Below, one piece after another: positions 46,759 through 54,851 of a DNA stretch of 64,000 nucleotides. The DNA comes from Bradyrhizobium sp. Ec3.3. GTDB lineage: Bacteria; Pseudomonadota; Alphaproteobacteria; Rhizobiales; Xanthobacteraceae. The stretch is taken from the NCBI RefSeq assembly GCF_000472925.1, contig NZ_AXAS01000043.1, forward strand, positions 1 through 64,000, read 5' to 3'. The notes beneath the pieces are model-generated. The model worked only from the letters and a program-made list of their open reading frames with translations, was not told the DNA's origin and searched no databases. The position numbers were made by a program, and so were the translations under genes. Numbering within the stretch: the stretch's first letter is position 1; each line of letters starts with the position of its first letter.

Positions 46759-48357
46759 ATGTGCAATCCGAAAAACACATTCCTCAGGTTGCTCGCGGTT
46801 CTTGTAGCTGCAACCTCAATCCTTGCACCGGCATCTGCACAGCAGCCGCAGAAACCTAATATCCTCGTCATCATGGCCGACGACATCGGGTACTGGAACA
46901 TCAGCGCCTATAACCGGGGACAGATGGGCTATCGCACGCCCAACATCGATCGTATCGCCAACGAGGGCGCGATCTTCACCGACTATTATGGTCAGCAATC
47001 CTGCACTGCCGGGCGCGCCGCATTCATTACCGGACAAAGCCCGCTGCGCACGGGACTTTTAAAGGTTGGCCTGCCCGGGGCGAAAGAGGGATTGTCCGAC
47101 AAGGATCCGACGATTGCCGAATTGCTCAAGCCACAGGGCTATGCGACGGGACAATTCGGCAAGAACCATCTTGGCGATCGCAACGAATTCCTGCCGACCG
47201 TACATGGCTTCGATGAGTTTTTCGGCAACCTCTATCATCTCAATGCCGAGGATGAACCGGAGCACGCAGACTATCCGAAGAACCCGGCGTTCAGGGCGCA
47301 GTTCGGTCCGCGCGGCGTCCTAAAATGCATTGCAACGACCACCGACACGCCGGGTGACGATCCACGCTTTGGTCCCTGGGGCAAACAAAAATGCGAAGAT
47401 ACCGGGCCGCTCACCAAGAAGCGCATGGAAACAGTCGACGAGGAGTTCATCAAGGCCTCCACTGATTTCATCGAACGCGCCAACCGCGACGGAAAGCCGT
47501 TCTTCGTCTGGTTCAATCCGACCCGGATGCACATCTGGACCCGGCTAAAGCCGGAGTCACAAGGCAAGACCGGCTTTGGCCTCTATCCGGACGGCATGGT
47601 CGAGCATGACGGGCAGGTCGGACAGCTATTGAAGAAGCTCGACGACCTCGGCATCGCCAACAACACGATCGTGATCTACACCACCGATAACGGCGCCGAA
47701 ACATTCTCCTGGCCCGACGGCGGCGCAACCCCCTTCCGGGGCGAGAAGAACACCAATTGGGAAGGCGGCTATCGTGTGCCTGCGATGGTGCGATGGCCTG
47801 GACTGGTCCCTCCCCGTAGCGAGATCAACGATATCTTCTCTGCCGAGGATTGGGCGACCACGCTGGTCGCCGCGGCCGGCGAACCCGATATCAAAAACAA
47901 GCTGTTGCAGGGCTATGACGCGGCGGGCAGAAATTTCAAGGTTCACCTCGATGGATACGACCAGCGCGATCTGCTCGCAGGCAAGGGGGCGGACAAGCGC
48001 CGCGAGTTCTTCTACTGGACCGACGACGGCAACTTGGCCGGCTTGCGCTACGATCAGTGGAAGGCGGTGTTTTTGGAGCAGCGTGCCCACGGTCTCGATG
48101 TCTGGGCGGAGCCTCTGCAGCAGCTGAGGTTACCCAGATTGCTTAACTTGCGATCCGATCCTTTCGAGCGGTCGCAGCACGAATCGGGCGACTACGTGCG
48201 ATGGTTCATTGAACACGCCTTCCTGCTTGTGCCGGCGCAGGCGATCGTTGCGCAACATATCGCAAGCTTCCGCGAATTCCCCCCGCGCCAGCGGCCCGGC
48301 AGCTTCTCGGTCGAGCAGGCGATGGAAAAGCTGAGGCTCCCCCCATCGACGAATTAG
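46759..48357 (+). CDS. Exported sulfatase (arylsulfatase type), second of a tandem pair
   Basis: Sulfatase of 532 residues, paralogous to the gene upstream. The signal peptide LRLLAVLVAATSILAPASA is followed by PNILVIMADDIGYWNISAYN, SCTAGRAAFITGQSPLRTG (formylglycine Cys, again residue 82; Ala in the Pro position), GKNHLGDRNEF and YTTDNGAETFSWPDGG. The ATG at 46759 follows GGAGGATTGATC. The pair differ mostly in the middle region (the first has an insertion rich in Cys and Pro), which suggests different substrates. A small secreted-protein gene follows directly. Confidence 0.92.
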   Translation: MCNPKNTFLRLLAVLVAATSILAPASAQQPQKPNILVIMADDIGYWNISAYNRGQMGYRTPNIDRIANEGAIFTDYYGQQSCTAGRAAFITGQSPLRTGLLKVGLPGAKEGLSDKDPTIAELLKPQGYATGQFGKNHLGDRNEFLPTVHGFDEFFGNLYHLNAEDEPEHADYPKNPAFRAQFGPRGVLKCIATTTDTPGDDPRFGPWGKQKCEDTGPLTKKRMETVDEEFIKASTDFIERANRDGKPFFVWFNPTRMHIWTRLKPESQGKTGFGLYPDGMVEHDGQVGQLLKKLDDLGIANNTIVIYTTDNGAETFSWPDGGATPFRGEKNTNWEGGYRVPAMVRWPGLVPPRSEINDIFSAEDWATTLVAAAGEPDIKNKLLQGYDAAGRNFKVHLDGYDQRDLLAGKGADKRREFFYWTDDGNLAGLRYDQWKAVFLEQRAHGLDVWAEPLQQLRLPRLLNLRSDPFERSQHESGDYVRWFIEHAFLLVPAQAIVAQHIASFREFPPRQRPGSFSVEQAMEKLRLPPSTN

Positions 48358-48360
48358 GAG

Positions 48361-48696
48361 GTGACTTTGCTCTCTCTCCTGCACTATCGCACGAACGGTC
48401 GCCTTCTGGTTTCGATCTTGACGATGTTGCCCGCCTTATCCGGACCGCTCCCGACGGAGCCGGCATCGGCGCAGACAAACCCGTCCGGGAGCCCATTGCC
48501 TGGAAATACAGTCAAGGACATGCTGGCAGCACAGATCCGGACTCAAGGCGTTGCGTGCGAACAACCCAAGCGCGCGATACGAGACGCGAAGCGATCAAGG
48601 CCGGACTACGAGGTTTGGGTTTTGCAATGCAGCAACGCCACGTACAGGATCAGTCGCTACCCCGACATGGCAGCGAAGGTGGAGCAACTGAGATAG
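48361..48696 (+). CDS. Small secreted protein after sulfatases
   Basis: 111 residues from the GTG at 48361. The N terminus is hydrophobic (LLVSILTMLPALSG) and ends at a likely cleavage site EPASA|Q. The mature part is about 75 residues with two Cys residues and ends YEVWVLQCSNATYRI then SRYPDMAAKVEQLR. From memory, similar proteins occur in Bradyrhizobium, with unknown function. The gene follows the second sulfatase by three bases, with AGGAGG spanning the boundary, so a slightly later start such as the ATG at 48424 is possible. Confidence 0.6.
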   Translation: MTLLSLLHYRTNGRLLVSILTMLPALSGPLPTEPASAQTNPSGSPLPGNTVKDMLAAQIRTQGVACEQPKRAIRDAKRSRPDYEVWVLQCSNATYRISRYPDMAAKVEQLR

Positions 48697-48735
48697 CGCT
48701 CCCCGCATGGCGCCGGGGCCGCGCTCGCAAACCGT

Positions 48736-48818
48736 ATGCGGATTATGACCAATGTCTAGTTTGGGACGGCTACGGCTGGGTGAACGGCTGCTATCAAGGC
48801 TATGGCTACGGGTGGTGA
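48736..48818 (+). pseudogene. C-terminal remnant of a small Tyr/Trp/Cys-rich protein
   Basis: The last 27 codons read PYADYDQCLVWDGYGWVNGC followed by YQGYGYGW and a stop. This looks like the end of the small secreted Cys/Trp/Tyr-rich proteins common in this group. No matching signal peptide or start precedes it; upstream bases in this frame overlap the previous gene. It may be a remnant. Confidence 0.3.
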
Positions 48819-48939
48819 GAAAAGGGATCGCTTGGCACGCGTCATATTCACCTCGGCACCGCGGAACATGGAGCCTTCTGACCGGAATGCTCTGAATTGC
48901 CGAATTTGCATAGCCCGCACCGAATCCTTTGATCAATCT

Positions 48940-48954
48940 ACCCTTCTAAAGGGT
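48940..48954. other. Small inverted repeat before cytochrome gene
   Basis: ACCCTT and AAGGGT flank CTA, 25 bp upstream of the multiheme cytochrome start. It could be a small operator or a translation-control stem. Only the symmetry supports it. Confidence 0.3.
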
Positions 48955-48979
48955 CGGCGAGGTCTAGCGAGTAGGGCCA

Positions 48980-51457
48980 GTGGCGCGCAAGAAGGGACGA
49001 ACCGGCAACCGCGACGAGCCGTCAGAGCGCGCCGCCCCATCGAGGCCAGCCGCGGACGCTCGGAACGAAGCTGTCAGCGCCCAACCCCATCGCTCTCGGA
49101 CATCGAAGCTGCGGATTGCAGTGTTTGCGTCAATTGCAGCGATCGCGATAGGTAGCCTGGGCGTCTTCCTCCTCGGCGAGGAAAGAGCCGGCTTGCCCGA
49201 GACGCTACATCGCACGAGTGCGGCCACTGCTCCCGCCTTCGTCGGCAGCGAAGCCTGCGGCGAATGTCACAAGACTGAAGCAGCGTTGTGGGCCGGGTCC
49301 CAGCACCGGCACGCCATGCAGCACGCCAGTGCCGCCTCCGTGCTCGGTGACTTCAACGATGCGAGCTTTGATTACTACGGCGTCCATTCCCGCTTCTTCA
49401 AAACAGGGAACAAATTTTTCGTCGAGACCGACGGCGCCGACGGCAAGCTTGCGACCTTCGAGGCGAAATATACCTTCGGAATCGCCCCCCTCCAGCAATA
49501 TCTGGTCGAATTTCCGGATGGCCGCATACAGGCACTTTCAATCGCCTGGGACAACCGGCCGAAGGACCAGGGCGGCCAACGCTGGTTTCATCTCTATCCA
49601 AATGAAGCGATCAAACACGACGACGTGTTGCATTGGACCAAGCTCAATCAAAACTGGAATTTCATGTGCGCCGAGTGCCATTCGACGGGCGTGCAAAAGA
49701 ACTACGACGTGGCCAACGACCGGTTCCACACCAACTGGGCGGAGATCAGTGTCGGCTGCGAGGCATGCCACGGCAAGGGCTCACGACACGTCAACTGGGC
49801 ATACAGTCAGCGGAGCTGGTGGCCATTCGGACGGGATAAAGACCCTCTGAAGGGCCTTGCCGTGTTTCTCGACGAGCGGGACGGCGTGATTTGGAACCGC
49901 GATCCCAAGACCGGCAATCCGCAACGCAACGTCTCCCCTGCTGCGATACGCCGGGAAGTCGAGACCTGCGGCTTGTGTCATGCGCGACGGGCACAGTTTT
50001 CCGAGGACTGGATACCAGGGCGGCCATTGTCCGACACGCACCAGGTCTCCAATCTGGCCCGCGGTCTCTATCACGCCGATGGGCAGATGCTCGACGAAGT
50101 CTACAACTACGGCTCGTTCAAGCAGAGCAAGATGTTTGCAGCTGGCGTCACCTGCAGCGATTGCCACGATCCGCACGCCGCCAAATTGCGCGCGTCCGAC
50201 GATGGCGTGTGCTTGCAGTGCCACGCTTCAGACAGCTATGAGGTTGCATCCCATACCCACCACAGTGACGTGACACCAAAAGTCACCTGTGCGTCCTGCC
50301 ATATGCCGGTCAGCACCTATATGGTGGTTGACAAGCGGCATGATCACAGCCTTCGAATTCCCAGGCCGGATCTTTCCGTGAAACTTGGCACGCCGAACGC
50401 CTGCAACAATTGTCACGTCGACAAATCCGCACAATGGGCGACCGATGCAGTCGAGCGCTGGCATGGGCCGGGTCGAAAAGGTTTCCAGAATTACGCTGAG
50501 GCCTTCCAGGCTTCTTGGACTGATCGTAGCGACGCGGCCGCTCTGCTGGCGTTCGTTGCAGCTAGCCCCACAATGCCGGCGATCGCGCGAGCAAGCGCTT
50601 TGAGCGAACTTCGATCCCGGGTCTCGCCCGCTACTATCGAGCTTGCCCGCAAGGGCTTGGCCGATCCTGATCCGATGGTTCGGATTGGTGCCCTCGAGAT
50701 GCTCGACGGCCTTCCAGGCGACCGGCTCTGGCCCCTGGTCTCACCCCTGCTCTCCGATTCAAGCCGTGGCGTTCGTATCAGGGCAGTGTCGGTGCTGGCT
50801 GCGGTGCCCGCTGCCAACCAGCCCGTCTCCGATCGTGCGGCTTACGAGACGGCAACAGCCGAGTTCATCGCCGCGCAACGTTTCAACGCTGATCGACCTG
50901 AAGCTCGCTCAGCGCTCGGAAACTTCTTCGTCAGTCGCGGACTCACCACCGACGCAGAGAGCGAATACAAGAGCGCACTGCGCCTTAGCGCGCAATATGC
51001 GCCTGCCGCGATCAATCTCGCAGATTTGTACCGACGACTTGGCCGTGAGGGTGACGGAGCGAGCGTGCTGAGGACAGCCATCGTATCGTCCCCCCGGGAC
51101 GCAGGACTGCACCATGCGCTCGGGCTCACCCTGACGCGACAGAAGTTGCCGGATGATGCACTCGGCGAATTCCGCCACGCGACCGAGCTGGAACCTGATC
51201 GGGCACGCTACGCCTATGTTTACGCCGTGGCGCTGCATTCATCGGGCCGCATCGATGAGTCGATGAAGGTTCTGAAGGAGAACCTGGCCCGGCATCCCGA
51301 AGATCGCGATACCCTGTTGGCGCTGGCAACCTTCAGCCGCGACTCCGGAGATCTAGGTACCGCACTCGACTATCTCGAGCGCCTCTCCCATCTCGCGCCA
51401 AACGACCGCAACCTGGCTCGTCTAACCGACGAACTCCGCGCACGTTTGAAACAATAG
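48980..51457 (+). CDS. Octaheme c-type cytochrome with HEAT-like and TPR repeats
   Basis: 825 residues. A charged N terminus and one membrane helix (about 45-65, IAVFASIAAIAIGSLGVFLL) anchor it, with the rest in the periplasm. Eight Cys-x-x-Cys-His heme sites are visible: CGECH, CAECH, CEACH, CGLCH, CSDCH, CLQCH, CASCH and CNNCH, from about residue 93 to 474. It then has HEAT-like repeats (about 500-620) and TPR units up to the end. Such c554-type and NrfA-adjacent proteins transfer electrons, but the redox partner is unknown. It follows the sulfatases in the same direction and starts at GTG. Confidence 0.9.
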   Translation: MARKKGRTGNRDEPSERAAPSRPAADARNEAVSAQPHRSRTSKLRIAVFASIAAIAIGSLGVFLLGEERAGLPETLHRTSAATAPAFVGSEACGECHKTEAALWAGSQHRHAMQHASAASVLGDFNDASFDYYGVHSRFFKTGNKFFVETDGADGKLATFEAKYTFGIAPLQQYLVEFPDGRIQALSIAWDNRPKDQGGQRWFHLYPNEAIKHDDVLHWTKLNQNWNFMCAECHSTGVQKNYDVANDRFHTNWAEISVGCEACHGKGSRHVNWAYSQRSWWPFGRDKDPLKGLAVFLDERDGVIWNRDPKTGNPQRNVSPAAIRREVETCGLCHARRAQFSEDWIPGRPLSDTHQVSNLARGLYHADGQMLDEVYNYGSFKQSKMFAAGVTCSDCHDPHAAKLRASDDGVCLQCHASDSYEVASHTHHSDVTPKVTCASCHMPVSTYMVVDKRHDHSLRIPRPDLSVKLGTPNACNNCHVDKSAQWATDAVERWHGPGRKGFQNYAEAFQASWTDRSDAAALLAFVAASPTMPAIARASALSELRSRVSPATIELARKGLADPDPMVRIGALEMLDGLPGDRLWPLVSPLLSDSSRGVRIRAVSVLAAVPAANQPVSDRAAYETATAEFIAAQRFNADRPEARSALGNFFVSRGLTTDAESEYKSALRLSAQYAPAAINLADLYRRLGREGDGASVLRTAIVSSPRDAGLHHALGLTLTRQKLPDDALGEFRHATELEPDRARYAYVYAVALHSSGRIDESMKVLKENLARHPEDRDTLLALATFSRDSGDLGTALDYLERLSHLAPNDRNLARLTDELRARLKQ

Positions 51458-51931
51458 CCATTGATACGTGACTATTGGCTGAATGCACTGCTGATGCCGT
51501 GCCAGTCTGGTCCTTTAGGGCTATCATCGTGGGAGGCGGCATCGTGAGTGGCGCTTCTGTTCGCCTAGGCGGGCAGCAGAACTAGGCCAGCACCACCTAG
51601 GCGGTGGCGCGCCCACCAGAATGATCCACCATTGTCGCCCACTGATTTCGTCGGCAGTACGCTTGGCAGCTGCCTTGCTCAGCCCTCATTCAACAACACT
51701 TCGCACCATGGCCTCTCGACCTTTACGACGGTCGAGCGACGCTGTGGGAAAATGGCAGGGTTGTGCGCGGCAACTGTGACACCCGAGACACAGTCTCGAA
51801 CAAACAGCAGGAGGCCGGGACGCTTGCCGATTCGGCATAGACGTAGCCCCCTGGTACCGGACTATGTTGACGTCGTGGGCATATTTTGGGGGATTTGGGA
51901 GAATTAAGGCCAGGAATTAGGGGACTGACAC
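51458..51931. other. 474-bp gap, no gene recognised
   Basis: Between the cytochrome and SphA-type genes. CGCCTAGGCG, a 10-bp perfect palindrome (51562-51571), and a second CCTAGGCGG nearby (about 51596) are the only symmetry noticed. The open frames have no motif. The end holds the ribosome-binding site (AGGGGA) for the next gene. Confidence 0.4.
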
Positions 51932-53014
51932 ATGTGGGATCTTGGATCGAGGTCAGCACTGCGTCTTTTGTGCATTGGATCGTTTGCCGCTCTATTCGCG
52001 CTTCCAGTTCGAAGCGCTCTCGCCGACGAAGGTGGCGTCAGCTTTTGGGTGCCCGGCCTCTATGGCAGCCTCGCAGCTGTGCCCCAGCAGGCGCCGGGGT
52101 GGTCGGCGACCACCATTTATTGGCATGACTCGGTTTCTGCCAGCGGCGACGTGGCGCGCGCCCGGGAGATCACCCTCGGCAATATTCCCGCGAATGTCAC
52201 AGCCACCGCGAACGCCAACGTCCACGCCAATCTGGATATTGGCTTTTTGATCGCGAACTACGCCTTCGAAACGCCGGTGTTCGGCGGGCAGGCCTCCGCC
52301 GGCTTTCTTGCGGCCTACGGCGCCAACAGCACGTCGCTGGCTGGAACCCTCACGGGAACGGTGACGGGCCCCGGCGGCGGCACATTTCCTTTCTCGCGCT
52401 CCGACAGCATCAACAGCTCGATCATGGGATTTGGCGATGTGTACCCGCAGTTCGCGCTGCGCTGGAATGCCGGCGTTAACAACTACATGACCTACATCAC
52501 CGGGGACATCCCGGTCGGGATGTACGACTCTGCCCGTCTTGCCAACATAGGGATCGGGCATTGGGCGCTCGACGCCGGCGGCGGCTACACTTATTTTGAC
52601 CCAAAGACCGGGCACGAATTTTCGGCGGTGCTCGGCTTCACGTACAACTTCGTCAACCCGTCGACTCAATATCAGAGCGGTGTCGACATGCACCTCGACT
52701 GGGGCGCGTCGCAATTCCTGACCAAGCAGTGGCAGGTCGGCCTGGTAGGTTATCTCTATCAGGAGATCGGCTGCGACAGCGGCTCCGGTGATCGCGTCGG
52801 CTGCTTCCGGTCGCGGGTGCAGGGCATCGGACCGCAGGTTGGTTACATCTTTCCGCTCGCAGACAAGCTGCAGGGCTACCTCAACCTGAAGGCCTACGGC
52901 GAATTCGCCAATGCCAGTCGGCCCGCGGGCTGGAACCTCTGGCTGACGTTCAATATTTCGCCTGCAGCGGCAACGCCGCCAACGACGCCCCCAAGGCCAA
53001 TGTTCACGAAATAG
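51932..53014 (+). CDS. SphA-type outer-membrane channel protein
   Basis: 360 residues with a signal peptide (LLCIGSFAALFALPVRSALA). The mature protein begins GGVSFWVPGLYGSLAAVP, a recalled hallmark of SphA/phenol-meta-pathway (COG4313) outer-membrane proteins, and continues in alternating strands ending FANASRPAGWNLWLTFNIS. It is probably a beta-barrel for small hydrophobic or aromatic compounds. TTAGGGGACTGACAC precedes the ATG. It shares direction with the cytochrome and orphan binding protein, but the gaps are large, so an operon is not certain. Confidence 0.85.
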   Translation: MWDLGSRSALRLLCIGSFAALFALPVRSALADEGGVSFWVPGLYGSLAAVPQQAPGWSATTIYWHDSVSASGDVARAREITLGNIPANVTATANANVHANLDIGFLIANYAFETPVFGGQASAGFLAAYGANSTSLAGTLTGTVTGPGGGTFPFSRSDSINSSIMGFGDVYPQFALRWNAGVNNYMTYITGDIPVGMYDSARLANIGIGHWALDAGGGYTYFDPKTGHEFSAVLGFTYNFVNPSTQYQSGVDMHLDWGASQFLTKQWQVGLVGYLYQEIGCDSGSGDRVGCFRSRVQGIGPQVGYIFPLADKLQGYLNLKAYGEFANASRPAGWNLWLTFNISPAAATPPTTPPRPMFTK

Positions 53015-53504
53015 AAGCCGCCGGTGCCTCCAGCGCATCGACCACCTCAATCCTTTTGGCGGCGCCAGTTTTTGATCTGGAACCTGCTCCGCGCTGCACA
53101 CGCCGACTTTGACCGAACGTGGATAGCGCGCGGCTCTCATCTACTCCCGGGACGCTGAGGTTTGCGCACGCAAATTGCCAGTACCCGCTACCAACAGCGC
53201 GCATAGTTCAGTTTCATCGAAAACATTAGATAGGCGATTGCGGAGCACAACAAACTCGCGAACAGCCGGTCGATTCGGAGTTTTCACGGCCGGTGGCCGA
53301 CGAGTGATCCGAGGGATCGCAGACAAGCGACAGGGATGAGACCGCCATACTCCCGCTCTTAATGGGGTGATGATCGACAGGGTGGAAACGCCGCAGCGCG
53401 CCTCGGAGGCAGCAACAAGAGCCTCGATCAATCTCAACCCGTTGATCTTGGCCCGCGACAGACTCGACAACGAACGAGCGCGCGGCACGTTTGAGGGAGA
53501 CGAT
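53015..53504. other. 490-bp gap, no gene recognised
   Basis: Between the SphA-type and binding-protein genes. No motif-bearing frame was found. The open frame that runs into the binding-protein gene from 53367 has a non-signal-like N terminus and is probably not translated. Confidence 0.4.
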
Positions 53505-54797
53505 ATGCGGCGAACACCGGCTTGGTTCGGCTTGTTGGTTTGCGCCGGATTGCTGGCCACCATCGCGGATGCAGCTGACCCAACCGGGCGTCTGGTCTTT
53601 CTGTCGACCCAACTGCGGCCGATAGGCGAGGCGCAGAAGATGCGCAACCTGGTCCTCAAGGAGTTCTCCCCTGAGGTCGACTACATCACCGATCTGCCGC
53701 AGCGACTTCTGACGCGCATAGAGACGGAACGACAGGTCGGTATGCATAACATAGATGTCGTGGGAGCGCTCCATGGAGAGTTGCAGCCGCTCGCGACCCT
53801 CGGCGCGTTGGTCCCGCTCGATGACCTCGCTGGCAAGCTGGCTGGCCGCGGCATCCCCAATCGACTGTTGGCACTTGGCAAATTTGGCTCCCCACACCAG
53901 CTCTATATACCCTGGATGCAGGCTGGCTACATCATGGTCGCCAACAAACAGGCGCTACCCTATTTGCCGAGTGGAGCGGACATCAATGCCCTCACCTACG
54001 ATCAACTCGGGACGTGGGCCATAACGCTCCAGCAGAAGACGGGCAAGCGCCTGCTCGGTTTTCCAGCAGGCCCGCATGGGTTGATGCATCGCTTTTTCGA
54101 GGGCTTCCTTTACCCGTCGTATACTGGCGGGGTGGTGGTTCCGTTCCGCTCGGAGGCGGCGGAAGCGATGTGGACGCAGTTCGCGTCGTTATGGAGGAGT
54201 GTCAACCCGAACTCGACCGGCTACAATTTTATGGATCAGCCCTTGCTTTCCGGCGACGTCTGGATCGGCTTCGATCACATCGCCCGCGTGCTCGGGGCGC
54301 TGCGTCAGAAACCGAACGAATTTGTCGCCTTCCCCGCGCCCGCCGGACCCAAGGGGCGCGGCTACATGCCGCTTCTGGTCGGCCTGGCGGTGGTGAAGGG
54401 CGCGCCCGACATCGCTGAATCGATGGCGCTGATCGACTATCTGACCCAACCTGCAACGCAGATCACCTTGGCTCGTACCGTCGGCTTCTTCCCGGTGGTG
54501 AGTGCGAAGTTGCCGCCGGATCTTGATCTCGGCCTGAAGATGGGCGCCGGTGCAATTGCAGAGATGCAGTCGGCGAAGGATGCGCTGCCGGCGCTGCCGC
54601 CGGTCGGCTTCGGCGAGCGCGACGCCGAGTTCGACAGCGTGTTCATGGAGACGTTCCAGCTGATCGTCTTGCGGGGGCAGAAGACGCGCCCAGTACTCGA
54701 TCGCGAGGCAGAGACGCTGAAGCGCCTGATGAGCGAGACCGGTGCGTCATGCTGGCAACCCGATCCTGCCAGTACTGGCCCATGCCTGGTCCAATAA
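53505..54797 (+). CDS. Orphan ABC-type solute-binding protein, family 1
   Basis: 430 residues with signal peptide MRRTPAWFGLLVCAGLLATI then ADA. The mature part follows the family 1 fold: GRLVFLSTQLRPIGEAQKMR, NIDVVGALHGELQPL, LPYLPSGADINALTYDQLGT and MALIDYLTQPATQITLARTVGFFPVV. The ATG at 53505 has GAGGGAGACGAT upstream. No permease or ATPase lies nearby, so it must use a distant transporter or act as a sensor or scavenging protein. The ligand is unknown. The gene is convergent with the adenylate cyclase. Confidence 0.85.
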   Translation: MRRTPAWFGLLVCAGLLATIADAADPTGRLVFLSTQLRPIGEAQKMRNLVLKEFSPEVDYITDLPQRLLTRIETERQVGMHNIDVVGALHGELQPLATLGALVPLDDLAGKLAGRGIPNRLLALGKFGSPHQLYIPWMQAGYIMVANKQALPYLPSGADINALTYDQLGTWAITLQQKTGKRLLGFPAGPHGLMHRFFEGFLYPSYTGGVVVPFRSEAAEAMWTQFASLWRSVNPNSTGYNFMDQPLLSGDVWIGFDHIARVLGALRQKPNEFVAFPAPAGPKGRGYMPLLVGLAVVKGAPDIAESMALIDYLTQPATQITLARTVGFFPVVSAKLPPDLDLGLKMGAGAIAEMQSAKDALPALPPVGFGERDAEFDSVFMETFQLIVLRGQKTRPVLDREAETLKRLMSETGASCWQPDPASTGPCLVQ

Positions 54798-54851
54798 CAT
54801 GGGGCCCGGTCCCTCGCTGCCGGCGGGGCAGCGGCGGCCAACGGATGTCAT

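Noticed and set aside
48924-48940. FNR box upstream of the octaheme cytochrome (TTTGATCAATC)
   Set aside because: TTGATCAA lacks the four-base spacer that FixK/FNR sites need, unlike the box at 56806-56821.
53367-53504. Longer start for the orphan binding protein
   Set aside because: The added residues are polar and come before an obvious signal peptide that has its own ribosome-binding site at 53505.
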